From contig CAMESA010000002.1 of NCBI GenBank assembly GCA_945935945.1, positions 1-55,027 on the forward strand: a stretch of DNA of 55,027 bases, read 5' to 3'. How positions within the stretch are numbered: the first letter of the stretch is position 1; every line of letters starts with the position of its first letter. The notes beneath the pieces were generated by a model, which did not search any database, was not told the DNA's origin, and saw only the letters and a program-made list of their open reading frames with translations. The DNA comes from an uncultured Mollicutes bacterium (GTDB lineage Bacteria > Bacillota_I > Bacilli_A > RFN20 > CAG-826). A program made the position numbers and the translations under genes. This document shows positions 25,882-34,911 of this stretch, piece after piece.

Positions 25882-28485
25882 CTAACTTAACTTAACAATT
25901 TTAATGTATCCGTTTGTTCCTTCACGTGGCAATCCATTGCTTATTGAACCACCAATACCACGTCCATCATATACACTTGCACCACCAGCTAAGGTTGTAC
26001 TAGATCCTTCATCAACAGATCCAGAGTTTCCAGTATTATTGAATACCATTTCATATACAGTTGTGTTCATTTCAGCAGTTTTTCCACCTTCACCTTTTTT
26101 ATACACACCATTTTCAACACTACCTGCTTTTCCACCGTATGCTGTAATTGCTATACCGTTTCCACTAAGTGTTGTATTTTCACCATCAGTGACTGCTCCA
26201 GGTACTTTAGCACTCGTACCTTTCTCTCCAACATGCCAAGTATAATCACCTTCTGTTAAGTAAACAGTAGCCTTAAAGCCACCACCAGAGCCACCTGTAG
26301 CTTTATAATAAGTTGATGTACTTGTTGGACTTTCAAAAAGCAATGCTCCTCCACCACCACCAACACAAGTAATTCTATACAAACCAGCTTCTAAACTAAT
26401 TGGATTTATAGAAGGTGTCGTTGCATCGTTATCCCATCTTTCAAGTTTTTTAACACCTGCCCCATCGTCACCACTTTCTTTTACTTCCATTCCTACATAC
26501 ATAATCTTTATATATCCACCGTTTCCAGTTTCTCCAGTTCCGTCTTTATAGTATCCACCGTTTCCACCTGCACCATAACTTGTACCACTCAACCAGCTTT
26601 CTCTTCTTTCTGTTTTGGTATTTGCAAAAATAACTTCTCTAGAAAAATGTATATTTGAACTTGGTTCTGGAGAGATACGATATCCGTTTTTATAATGTTG
26701 GTGACCACTTCTAGCTGCTTGGCCAGGATGACCACCATATGAAGTAATAGAAACGTTTGTACCACTAACTGTAGAGGAATAACCTTCGCTACCATCATGA
26801 TTTCTTGGTCTATGTGCAGCACCTGCACCACCTGCAGCTGTTTTCATTGTAAGTGTTACGTTTGAGCTTGGGTGAATATTTCCTTTCCACATAGAGCCAG
26901 CCCCACCAAAACCATAACTGCTTCCTCCACCGCCACCAATACAAGTAATTTCATAAATATAATCTTTGTATAAATTTGCTTTACCTACTTGATTTGGCGT
27001 GTTGCTTTCGTAAATTAAATCACCATATTTATACGATTTTTTGGACAAGTCTACATGTTCTGAAGTAGTTTTGTCTGTATTCCACAAAAACGTTTCTTCT
27101 ACAGACAAAAGGTTTTTATTTGATCCAACGCATCTCATCGAAAGCACGCTTCCTGTAACATGAGTATAACTTACACTATCTGTACCAGTAATTGGTGTAG
27201 TACTGTCATTTACATACAAATTTATGGTTGATCCAGAAGGAGTAACAGTTACAGTAAACGTTGTTTGTTTACGTGTTAAATCAACATTTATATTTCTCTC
27301 CTCATATCCAGCTGCCCCACTTCCAGTGAATGAATTATACACATCTTTTAAAGATCCTTCTGGATTTGGTGTAACCGTATAGCTAAACGATATACCATTT
27401 GGAATTGGAAAATAAAATACATTTTTTGCACATCCACTTATACATTTTCCATTTGGATGTGTTGATAACGTGTTTATACAAGTATAAGTTGAATCATTGT
27501 ATGTAACAGTTACTCCAATATCTTCAATATCTTTTATCTCTTCTCCACCACCTGTTATAGTGAATGTAACCATTCTTGTATTCAAAGGAAATAGTAACAC
27601 ACCGTGTTTTCTACTTGTACTTGAATATCCAGCTTTTTTGAAACTATCATATGTTTTTGTATCCTTTAAAACACCGTTTACGGTTTCTTGCATTGGAAGA
27701 TAAACATTTCTATCAGCAACAGTTGAGTTTGGTAAATAAAAACATTCTGTAGAAGGTTTGATTTTTACTGGAGTTTCGCTAGATTCCTCATTCTCTTTTG
27801 GATTAACTTGAGGAGGTTCACCAGCATCTTCTATATTTTTACTATTTATAATGATTATACCTTTTAGATTAGCACAATTATAAAAACAAGAATTTACATT
27901 TGTTACAGAAGCTGGAATTTCTGGAATTGTATTTAAGCTTGAACAATTATAAAAAGCTTTCTCCATAGTCTTTGTATTTGCAGAAAGATTGTTTACATTT
28001 GTTATTTGACTACAATTGTAAAAAGCTTCTTCCATATCTTCTACAGAATTAGGAATGTTTGGTGTTTGCTTTAAGGAAGTGTTCTTGAAAGTTCTTTTTA
28101 ACGAAGATATCCCAGATCCTAATGTAGGTGTGATTGATAAATTTTTACATCCATTAAAACAATCCTCAATATTCTGTACACTGTTTGGAATAGTTACAGT
28201 TGAATTAAAAACTATACAGTTTTGGAAAGTACTGTTCATAGAAGTACAAGCTTGTGGTATTTCTGGCACATTTTTTAAAGCAGTACAATTATAAAATGCT
28301 CTGTCCAAATTAACAACTGATGTGACAGAGTTTTTCAATGTCTGAAGTCTAATACAGTTTAAAAATGCAGATTCTAGATCATTGTCCTTTATAGGTCTTT
28401 GATTTAAATCTACAGAAGTAACACGAGATTCTGCTTCAAATGTTGTTTTAGTTACAACTGTATTATATGAGGTTGTTGTTACCAT
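25882..28485 (-). CDS. Fibre/adhesin with leucine-rich repeats and glycine-rich domains
   Basis: An 867-residue protein. Residues ~20-230 are BspA-like leucine-rich repeats (AFYNCTALKNVPEIPQ..., AFYNCSSLNTIPEIP). Residues ~300-480 are beta-rich (FTVTVTPSGSTINLYVND). Two glycine-rich domains follow, one at ~510-670 opening YEITCIGGGGGSSYGFGG and another at ~695-867 opening YRITCVGGGGGALLF. Glycine-rich tips of this kind occur in phage adhesins such as gp38-type tips, where loops between glycine-rich stretches determine receptor choice. AGGAAAG precedes the ATG. Together with the gene at 15049 it shows that leucine-rich modules are shared within this cluster. Confidence 0.75.
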   Translation of the reverse strand: MVTTTSYNTVVTKTTFEAESRVTSVDLNQRPIKDNDLESAFLNCIRLQTLKNSVTSVVNLDRAFYNCTALKNVPEIPQACTSMNSTFQNCIVFNSTVTIPNSVQNIEDCFNGCKNLSITPTLGSGISSLKRTFKNTSLKQTPNIPNSVEDMEEAFYNCSQITNVNNLSANTKTMEKAFYNCSSLNTIPEIPASVTNVNSCFYNCANLKGIIIINSKNIEDAGEPPQVNPKENEESSETPVKIKPSTECFYLPNSTVADRNVYLPMQETVNGVLKDTKTYDSFKKAGYSSTSRKHGVLLFPLNTRMVTFTITGGGEEIKDIEDIGVTVTYNDSTYTCINTLSTHPNGKCISGCAKNVFYFPIPNGISFSYTVTPNPEGSLKDVYNSFTGSGAAGYEERNINVDLTRKQTTFTVTVTPSGSTINLYVNDSTTPITGTDSVSYTHVTGSVLSMRCVGSNKNLLSVEETFLWNTDKTTSEHVDLSKKSYKYGDLIYESNTPNQVGKANLYKDYIYEITCIGGGGGSSYGFGGAGSMWKGNIHPSSNVTLTMKTAAGGAGAAHRPRNHDGSEGYSSTVSGTNVSITSYGGHPGQAARSGHQHYKNGYRISPEPSSNIHFSREVIFANTKTERRESWLSGTSYGAGGNGGYYKDGTGETGNGGYIKIMYVGMEVKESGDDGAGVKKLERWDNDATTPSINPISLEAGLYRITCVGGGGGALLFESPTSTSTYYKATGGSGGGFKATVYLTEGDYTWHVGEKGTSAKVPGAVTDGENTTLSGNGIAITAYGGKAGSVENGVYKKGEGGKTAEMNTTVYEMVFNNTGNSGSVDEGSSTTLAGGASVYDGRGIGGSISNGLPREGTNGYIKIVKLS

Positions 28486-28494
28486 TTGTCTTTC

Positions 28495-29472
28495 CTAACT
28501 AATCACAATTCTGTTAACACCATCTACATTTTCGATGTGCATATTCATTCTAATTGCTTCAATATATCCAGCAGGTAATGGTTCATCTGTTAAACATCCC
28601 CAATAATTTATTTCAAAAGCAATACCATAGATGTAACCAGTGTTTTTAAGTTTATCATCTGAACTAGGATATCTATCTAAATTAGGAATGCCGAATACTG
28701 TAAACAGTTGGTTTTCTGTATTGTTTATTGTTGGAGATTTATATTTCCACCAAATTTTAGCATCAGAACATCTTAATATGAACTTATCTCGCAAATATTG
28801 TGCTTCGTCTTTAGTATCACATAAAACAACTGCCATATACGTACCAGTAATAGCTTTAGCTTTATATTTTTGAGGTATTTTATCTGGATCAATAAAACGT
28901 AAATCATCTAGCAAGAAGTATTTAATCTCTTCTTTGTGTGTGAATGTGTTTGTTTCCACAATTGGTTTACTATTTATAACAACAGAATATGCCACTACAT
29001 TATTTATATTCGTTCTAGAATCACCAATTGCCCCTTTTAAGCCAAAATACTTCCCTTGTTCTGCAATTATAACGTTATCGCCCTTTTCTACTTCTGTTGG
29101 AGAAACTGGGATATCCAAATACCATTGACGATAACGATTACCTGTACCCCAGAATACGGTATCAATATCCTTTTGCATGAAACCAAGAAGAGGATAAGAT
29201 ACATCTACACCTTTATCTTTATTTATTTTCTTACGTAAAAGATAGGTATTGAAGATTTCAGTTGTTTCTAATTCATCTACTTGAAACACTCTTGATTCAT
29301 TCCAAAGATAGTCTTCTTCTTTAGATGTTATGTTATTCTGTTCTCTTGTGAAATCTCTTGGATCTGCTGTACGCATTACAGACAATAAAATTTGACGCAT
29401 AGCCAAATCTATTTCGTTCAGACTACTATGAAATCTTGAGTTAGATGGTATATTTAAATTTATGTCTGGCAT
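28495..29472 (-). CDS. Putative structural protein at the head of the fibre operon
   Basis: A 325-residue protein starting MPDINLNIPSNSRFHSSLNEID. I prefer ATG 29472 over an upstream TTG (29496). It is soluble, with no membrane segment. Conserved-looking phrases are LLGFMQKDIDTVFWGTGNRYRQWYLDIP and YGIAFEINYWGCLTDEPLPAGYIEAIRMNM. It is the first gene after the AGTTCTAT signal and is followed within 9 nt by the fibre genes, so it may be a baseplate or fibre-attachment protein. The family is not recognised. Confidence 0.6.
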   Translation of the reverse strand: MPDINLNIPSNSRFHSSLNEIDLAMRQILLSVMRTADPRDFTREQNNITSKEEDYLWNESRVFQVDELETTEIFNTYLLRKKINKDKGVDVSYPLLGFMQKDIDTVFWGTGNRYRQWYLDIPVSPTEVEKGDNVIIAEQGKYFGLKGAIGDSRTNINNVVAYSVVINSKPIVETNTFTHKEEIKYFLLDDLRFIDPDKIPQKYKAKAITGTYMAVVLCDTKDEAQYLRDKFILRCSDAKIWWKYKSPTINNTENQLFTVFGIPNLDRYPSSDDKLKNTGYIYGIAFEINYWGCLTDEPLPAGYIEAIRMNMHIENVDGVNRIVIS

Positions 29473-29503
29473 GGTATCTTCTTTTATGTTTAACAATATA
29501 ATA

Positions 29504-29511
29504 ATAGAACT
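29504..29511 (-). promoter_or_regulatory. AGTTCTAT variant of the late signal, fibre operon
   Basis: On the minus strand, AGTTCTAT 31 nt upstream of ATG 29472. Downstream gaps between the fibre genes are 9-27 nt and lack such sites, so this may drive the whole 17-kb fibre operon. Confidence 0.5.
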
Positions 29512-29538
29512 AGCAAAACCAGTGTGAAAAAGTCTATT

Positions 29539-30153
29539 TTACTTGTTTGGACCAAGGTTATAATTTGATAAAGATCCATTTCTTCTCATATAATGATAAT
29601 AGACTCCTGTATCTGGGCATTCGAAGATTTTATTTGTCTTTTTATACAACCATGCTTTGAAAGTACTATCTTCACCTTTTACCATATTTGTTGGAAATCT
29701 TAGATCAGGATTATCAATGAGAATCTTTCGTCTTATGATAGACGGAACAATACAACCATATTCATTTTTACCGTGTTTACAAGCTTCGTCAATTACTCTT
29801 ATTCCTCTTATAATATCGTAATCGTGTCCAATAGAATAATCGTAAAGTGTTTTGAAATAGTCTAAATCAACATAATCGTCACTATCAATAAATCCTACAT
29901 ATTCTCCTTTCGCTTTTTCTATACCAATGTTTCTTGCGTTTGATACACCTTTGTTACACGGAAGATCTATAACAAGTATATTTTTATATACTTCAGCATA
30001 ACTTTTCATAATCCCAATACAATCATCCTTTGATCCATCGTTTACACAAATAACTTCAAAATCATCAAGTGTTTGTTTTACAGCAGAGTTCAGACATCTA
30101 CCTAGATAATCGTAGGTATTATAAGCAGGGATGATTATAGAAACTTTTGTCAT
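29539..30153 (-). CDS. GT2-family glycosyltransferase
   Basis: A 204-residue GT-A fold enzyme: VSIIIPAYNTYDYLGRCLNS at the N-terminus, VICVNDGSKDD, NKGVSNARNIGIEKAKGEYVGFIDSDDYVD with the D-S-D-D metal motif, then a shorter C-terminal part. This is the complete nucleotide-sugar binding core of family 2 transferases and is short compared with many bacterial members. No membrane anchor is present. It is likely to glycosylate a phage protein, phage DNA or a host glycan; the target is unknown. It lies 10 nt after the SWIM protein gene in the same operon. Confidence 0.85.
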   Translation of the reverse strand: MTKVSIIIPAYNTYDYLGRCLNSAVKQTLDDFEVICVNDGSKDDCIGIMKSYAEVYKNILVIDLPCNKGVSNARNIGIEKAKGEYVGFIDSDDYVDLDYFKTLYDYSIGHDYDIIRGIRVIDEACKHGKNEYGCIVPSIIRRKILIDNPDLRFPTNMVKGEDSTFKAWLYKKTNKIFECPDTGVYYHYMRRNGSLSNYNLGPNK

Positions 30154-30162
30154 ATTATAGTC

Positions 30163-30687
30163 CTATTCAGTTATAAAATTGTTTCTCAAAAGCCATTTAA
30201 TATAAGCTACAGCGTGTTTACAAATCATTGGTGTGTTGTCATTAAGATGAGGACCAGGTGTTAACCGATGATATACAGGTGGTCTTGCCCCAACAGCTGC
30301 CTTAACTCTTCTGTTAGCAAAATCAACACGAAATCTATTGTTTACACAATTACATCTTACCATTATATCATTATTGCTCAACGATGGCCTAGGCGTCATT
30401 CTTTTTTGAATTTCTTGTGGGTTCAATCCTGTTTCTTCTCTTACATCCTTAAAATCTATCTCAACGTTATACCATTGTGGTCTTCTATAAGTTGAATTAG
30501 CTCCTTTTTTAGTATCAATATTATCAGAATGAACACGTGCTATAAAACGCATTATTCTAGTACCAGCATAATATATAGGTTTATCAGGTTGCCAAATTCG
30601 AAATTGGGGTATACTGGAATTTGGATCACTCGTTGTTCCAGGTGTAATTTGTTCCATACCACGAATTAGTTCTGCATATTTTACCAT
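30163..30687 (-). CDS. SWIM-type zinc-binding protein, structural-block location
   Basis: A 174-residue protein. The C-terminal half has C112-N-C114 and C156-K-H158 separated by a basic, Arg- and Pro-rich stretch (NRFRVDFANRRVKAAVGARPP), giving CxC...CxH. Similar C-terminal patterns occur in uncharacterised proteins of large phages. The N-terminal half has no recognised domain. Zinc binding is inferred. It sits between a nuclease and a glycosyltransferase in an operon driven from 31791. Confidence 0.55.
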   Translation of the reverse strand: MVKYAELIRGMEQITPGTTSDPNSSIPQFRIWQPDKPIYYAGTRIMRFIARVHSDNIDTKKGANSTYRRPQWYNVEIDFKDVREETGLNPQEIQKRMTPRPSLSNNDIMVRCNCVNNRFRVDFANRRVKAAVGARPPVYHRLTPGPHLNDNTPMICKHAVAYIKWLLRNNFITE

Positions 30688-30690
30688 GTT

Positions 30691-31104
30691 TTATCCTAGT
30701 GTGTTGATAGAACCTTCTTTTATCTTATTCATTAACCATTCTTGACAGTCTTTGAGATCTCTCCATTCAAGAACCTCATAACCCATTTTTTCCAATTTGG
30801 CACAACAAGATATTTGGTTGGCTGACTTTTTACCTTTATCAAACTTGAATTCAACGAAAGTCACTTCTTTATTGTGAAGAATAATTAAATCTGGTTGTCC
30901 AAGCTCAGCTCCCATTGCTATAATGTGTTGTTTATAAATAGCCTTTTTTGGTATTTCACGAATAAACCCAATTCCATTAAATACGTCTGTACAAAAACAA
31001 AGCATATTATGAGCACGTAATTTTGCCACACAAGCTTTTTGGAGCTCGTGTTCAGAGTTTATAGGTTTCTCCTTTTTTAAACTCAATTGTCTTTGATATG
31101 CCAT
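30691..31104 (-). CDS. VRR-NUC-like nuclease
   Basis: A 137-residue protein with the PD-(D/E)xK core of the VRR-NUC family: an N-terminal helix with E18 and Q22 (SEHELQKACVAKLR), P71-D72 (GQPDLIIL), and E85-F-K87 (VTFVEFKFDKGK) followed by a conserved Q near 97. In phages such stand-alone nucleases act on branched or replication-linked DNA. Its ATG overlaps the stop of the upstream gene by one base (TAATG), suggesting translational coupling. Confidence 0.8.
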   Translation of the reverse strand: MAYQRQLSLKKEKPINSEHELQKACVAKLRAHNMLCFCTDVFNGIGFIREIPKKAIYKQHIIAMGAELGQPDLIILHNKEVTFVEFKFDKGKKSANQISCCAKLEKMGYEVLEWRDLKDCQEWLMNKIKEGSINTLG

Positions 31105-31484
31105 TAGTTTAATCCATCTCTAAAGTCTAACAAATCACAAGCTAATTTTGCAATAATGACTTCACAAGCTTTCCAAGCATTCATCGCACTTTGTAAATCA
31201 AGAGTTTTTGCATTTTCCTCTGTCATTTCTAAATAAGACATTTGTTTTTCAAGTTCGAGTACATCCATTGTGATTGCAGGTTTTCCCTCATAAAGTTTCT
31301 TTTCAACAACATAATTGTGTAAAACGAAACCTTCTTCGATAATTACACCTAAATCTCGAATCATATCTTGAGATGGAGTAATCTTTCCGTCTTCTGTTAC
31401 AAAAGTTGAATAAAAATCGTTTATATTGCTTACAATCTTCTCAGAAAGTGCATAAGCTTTATCATTTATATTTTCTTTTTTCAT
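31104..31484 (-). CDS. Helical protein of unknown function
   Basis: A 126-residue, largely helical protein with two Cys in the C-terminal part and no membrane segment. Phrases such as VLELEKQMSYLEMTEENAKTL suggest a coiled or bundled structure. It is coupled to the downstream nuclease gene by a one-base overlap and lies 6 nt after the gene at 31491-31763. I do not recognise the family. Co-occurrence with the nuclease hints at a shared process. Confidence 0.5.
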   Translation of the reverse strand: MKKENINDKAYALSEKIVSNINDFYSTFVTEDGKITPSQDMIRDLGVIIEEGFVLHNYVVEKKLYEGKPAITMDVLELEKQMSYLEMTEENAKTLDLQSAMNAWKACEVIIAKLACDLLDFRDGLN

Positions 31485-31490
31485 TGTAAT

Positions 31491-31763
31491 TTACCCTTCT
31501 TCTTTTAACGTGTTGTATATATTGTTTAAGTTTTTATTCTTCACAAAATCTTGTAGAATAACTGATAAAATCGCACATTGCTCATCATCAAGTAACATCT
31601 CAAATTTATTTTTTTCTGTAGAAAGTGAAAAAATGACTTTATTTCCACTCTGTTTTGTTTTAATAATAATAGGCTGAGAAGTTAAATCTTGAAAATTGAT
31701 TGTAAATTCAGAATCTGTTTGAAACTGTTTTACCTTCTTTTTAGAGAACAAACCTTTGAACAT
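31491..31763 (-). CDS. Small protein of unknown function
   Basis: A 90-residue protein starting MFKGLFSKKKVKQF, a short basic amphipathic start, then a predicted beta domain (FTINFQDLTSQPIIIKTKQ...). It is the first gene of the operon and has a perfect AGTTCTAA signal 27 nt upstream. No family is recognised. Confidence 0.5.
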   Translation of the reverse strand: MFKGLFSKKKVKQFQTDSEFTINFQDLTSQPIIIKTKQSGNKVIFSLSTEKNKFEMLLDDEQCAILSVILQDFVKNKNLNNIYNTLKEEG

Positions 31764-31790
31764 TTATGACTCCTTTTGTTAGTTTAGTTA

Positions 31791-31798
31791 TTAGAACT
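31791..31798 (-). promoter_or_regulatory. AGTTCTAA signal for the 31763-29539 operon
   Basis: On the minus strand, perfect AGTTCTAA followed by TA, 27 nt before ATG 31763, in the 78-nt divergent gap shared with the helicase gene. Confidence 0.55.
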
Positions 31799-31841
31799 AC
31801 CTTTTCAGAAGGAAAATAAAAACTTTTTAGAAAGATGAAAT

Positions 31842-33398
31842 ATGCCGATAATCAACACGAACACATTTTGGAACTATATCATAAATGAATCCGAAGCTGT
31901 TATTGATAGAGCAAAACAAATATTATCTCGTGAAGATAAAGACTATCAGACTGGAAAAACAGATTATAGTACATATTATCAAGTCATAAATGAGTTTGAG
32001 ATAGAATTTGATAAATATACAACATTGAGATTTCCTGCTGGTTTAACAGATTATCTTGCATCCAAATTAATGGTGCAAGTTGAAGATAAACCAAGAGATT
32101 TTGGTAAAATCACAAAAGAAGACATTTATAAAAAAGCTTATGAAATTAAAGCAATAAATGAAAAATACGAAATTAGAGATTATCAAATCGATGCTGTATA
32201 TAGTTCATTGTATCGTTTTGGAAGTTTAATTCATTCAACCGTTGGAAGTGGTAAAACATCGATTATGTGTCTTTTAGTTGAATTACTTAAAAATAAAAAA
32301 GTACTTATAACAAACGGAAATAATTTTATCTTGCAACAGATATATGATAGGCTAATCTCATTTGGTGAAACAGATATAAGTTGGAATAAAACAAAAGATC
32401 CAGATTATACCAAACGAATAGTTATAATAAATACAAGCAGTTCAGACGTTAGATTAAATAAACAAGACCAAGATTATATAGATTTTTTAAAAACAGTTCA
32501 ATTATGGTGTGTGGATGAGTGTTCGCATTTCCAATCAATTACTAATTTTGAACCAGTTTTTTATACTGATCCAGATGTATTGGAGCATATAGTCGGTTAT
32601 ACAGCTACTCCATTCCGTGATTATAAATCGCCATATTCAGATCCATCTGATTTCACTTTGATTGCGTTGTTAGGTGAACCAGCTTTTAAGTATGAAATGG
32701 CAGACACAATTGCTGATAAAAATATTGCTCAACCATATAGTTATTTTGTCAGATATAAAAATTTACCTGCTAAACTTCCACCGTGGCTTGCTGATAATTA
32801 TTTTATGCAGTATCGGTCAAATATCACCTGTAACAAGAATAGAAATGCAGCTGGATTCGCAATAATCAAGTTTTTGAACGAGTATAACATTAAAACTTTA
32901 GTGTCTTTTAATAATATCAAACCAGGTCAAAAACTTCTCAAAAACCTTACAGAATCTGGTGTAAAATGCTTGTTTATATGTGGAAATGAAACAATCTATG
33001 AATATAAACCAAACAGAAGAGGAACATTAAAACTTGAAACAAGGAAAGGTAACGTTGATGATGTAAAAAAAGCGTTATCTGAAGACTATAACGTTATATT
33101 AGCATCTCAAGTATTTGATGAAGGTGTAGATATAGAAATCTTCCAAGCTGCTATTTTATTTAGTGCTGGAAAATCTCCAATTAAAATATTGCAAGTTTCT
33201 GGCCGTGCTTCTAGAAAAAAAGCTGTCAATAATGTTTCTTTTATTATAGACTTTAGAGATGTAGGTGGGAATCGCATATTTGAAACTCAATATGAAAAAA
33301 GAAAACAATTATTAGCAGATTCTGGTGTTAAAAATATAGAGGATGTGCATAAGTTCATGGATATGATAAAAGAAATCGGTTATAAATCAACAGTTTAA
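31842..33398 (+). CDS. UvsW-like superfamily 2 helicase
   Basis: A 518-residue SF2 helicase with motif I STVGSGKTS (~132-140), a DEAD-box variant VDECSH (~223-228), motif III GYTATP, a C-terminal RecA domain with VILASQVFDEGVDI (motif V) and motif VI QVSGRASRKK. T4 UvsW, the closest well-known relative, unwinds branched DNA and R-loops and helps switch from origin- to recombination-dependent replication. The ~110-residue N-terminal domain before the helicase core fits that group. It diverges from the operon on the other strand. The ribosome site is weak (AAAGATG). Confidence 0.85.
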   Translation: MPIINTNTFWNYIINESEAVIDRAKQILSREDKDYQTGKTDYSTYYQVINEFEIEFDKYTTLRFPAGLTDYLASKLMVQVEDKPRDFGKITKEDIYKKAYEIKAINEKYEIRDYQIDAVYSSLYRFGSLIHSTVGSGKTSIMCLLVELLKNKKVLITNGNNFILQQIYDRLISFGETDISWNKTKDPDYTKRIVIINTSSSDVRLNKQDQDYIDFLKTVQLWCVDECSHFQSITNFEPVFYTDPDVLEHIVGYTATPFRDYKSPYSDPSDFTLIALLGEPAFKYEMADTIADKNIAQPYSYFVRYKNLPAKLPPWLADNYFMQYRSNITCNKNRNAAGFAIIKFLNEYNIKTLVSFNNIKPGQKLLKNLTESGVKCLFICGNETIYEYKPNRRGTLKLETRKGNVDDVKKALSEDYNVILASQVFDEGVDIEIFQAAILFSAGKSPIKILQVSGRASRKKAVNNVSFIIDFRDVGGNRIFETQYEKRKQLLADSGVKNIEDVHKFMDMIKEIGYKSTV

Positions 33399-33428
33399 AA
33401 AAAAGTTATAAAAAAAGTAACTTTTGAT

Positions 33429-33456
33429 TTTACAATTTAAGCAATTTATATATTCT
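33429..33456 (+). promoter_or_regulatory. Possible early promoter TTTACA-N16-TATTCT
   Basis: TTTACA 33429-33434 and TATTCT 33451-33456 in the 96-nt gap before the replicative helicase gene. The -10 is poor, so the assignment is tentative. Confidence 0.3.
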
Positions 33457-33494
33457 ATATGATAATGAATCATTAAAAAAAGGTAGAGAGAGGG

Positions 33495-34910
33495 ATGTCT
33501 GAAGAGAATTCATATAGCTTTGAAAACGAATTTAATATGCAAGTACAAGAAAAAATCCTCAGTCTTTTGATTTTTGAACCAGAATGGGCAAAGCTAGATG
33601 GATTAGAAATTATCAAACCTGAGTACTTTGAAAACAAGTCACTTAAAGCGATTTGTCATTGGATTCATAAATACTACAAGACAACAAAAGATACGCCGAC
33701 AAAAGCTGTATTGTTGCAAGAAGCTCAAGACTACGCTAATTCATATAATTTACCATCAAAAGACTATTATGCCATAAAAGAGAAAATTGAAAACATCTAT
33801 TATCTCGAAGAATCTCGTGATATGGAGTATTTTAAACAAAAAGCCATCGAATTCGTAAGACAAATCGAATGGAAAAAAGCTTTGGCTAGAGGTGGAGAAT
33901 GTTTTAAAAAAGGAAATTTTGAAGAAGCTGTAAATGCGTTTAAGAACATATTATCCATAGGATCCGAAACGAATTTAGGTATAGACTTAAGTGAAACAGA
34001 TCCAAACGTAATTTTAGATGCGATTAAAGATAGTTATGACCCAGACAAAATGATTAAAACTGGAATAGATTCTCTAGATCGTGCACTTGGCGGTGGATTA
34101 GTCAAAAATTCCCTTTCGTTGTTTGCAGCTACCTCTGGTGGTGGTAAATCGAAGTTTTTATCATTTCTGACAAAAGAATGTTTGAAGAAAAAGAAACGTG
34201 TAATATACATAAGTCTTGAGTTAACAGAAGAAGAGACTATGCAAAACATCTTAACTTCTATGACTGGATTTACTTTAGGCGAACTCATGAAAGAGGAGAA
34301 TCGTGTTGCATTTAATGAAAAAGTTAGTATTTTCAGAAATATGTATGGCGATAATGTTATAGTGAAATTTTATAAACCAAACGCCATAACAGCTGATACA
34401 ATACACAATTTCATCCAAAAAGTAATAAACGTAAAGAAAAACAAAGGTATATATGATTGGAGACCAGACATCATAATATTAGACTACATGGACAAAATGC
34501 TACCAATAGAAAGAGTAAAAAACGCAAGTATCTATGAAACAGGTGCGAACGTTGCTTCTGACTGTAAAAATTTAGCAATTACTTTTGAATGTCCTGTTGT
34601 CACTGGTTCTCAAGTTGGCAGAAGTGCATGGAATTTAACTGGTGACGAAGTTGTTAGTATCGCAAGTGTCGCTGAATCAGCTGCTAAAATTCACTTATGT
34701 CATAATTTTGTAAGTTTCAATCAAAATCCAAATGAAAAAGAACTTGGTTTATCTAGATTTTATGTAGGTAAAGCTCGTAGTGGTCAAACTGGTAAACTGA
34801 TTTACATGGAACATAACTTGGCCAGAAATAATTTTGTAGAAAAAGAACCTTGGACACAAGAATCACTCAAAGGTACGGTTCCACAAACTGTAAAAGATAC
34901 AACAAAATGA
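33495..34910 (+). CDS. DnaB-like replicative DNA helicase
   Basis: A 471-residue protein with an N-terminal helical domain (residues ~10-140) and a RecA-type ATPase domain: Walker A ATSGGGKSK (~210), the preceding GIDSLDRALGGGLVKNSLSLF block, a YISLELTEEE motif, Walker B IIILDYMD (~329) and a late TGSQVGRSAW block. This matches the gp41/DnaB family that encircles the lagging strand and unwinds the fork. No primase gene is adjacent, although a candidate is discussed at 42329. It is followed by a structured 226-nt gap. Confidence 0.88.
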   Translation: MSEENSYSFENEFNMQVQEKILSLLIFEPEWAKLDGLEIIKPEYFENKSLKAICHWIHKYYKTTKDTPTKAVLLQEAQDYANSYNLPSKDYYAIKEKIENIYYLEESRDMEYFKQKAIEFVRQIEWKKALARGGECFKKGNFEEAVNAFKNILSIGSETNLGIDLSETDPNVILDAIKDSYDPDKMIKTGIDSLDRALGGGLVKNSLSLFAATSGGGKSKFLSFLTKECLKKKKRVIYISLELTEEETMQNILTSMTGFTLGELMKEENRVAFNEKVSIFRNMYGDNVIVKFYKPNAITADTIHNFIQKVINVKKNKGIYDWRPDIIILDYMDKMLPIERVKNASIYETGANVASDCKNLAITFECPVVTGSQVGRSAWNLTGDEVVSIASVAESAAKIHLCHNFVSFNQNPNEKELGLSRFYVGKARSGQTGKLIYMEHNLARNNFVEKEPWTQESLKGTVPQTVKDTTK

Positions 34911-34911
34911 A

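Noticed and set aside
25904..26245. 113-codon plus-strand frame opposite the glycine-rich adhesin
   Set aside because: It mirrors the repetitive glycine-rich codons on the other strand and is Pro-rich for this reason; no ribosome site.
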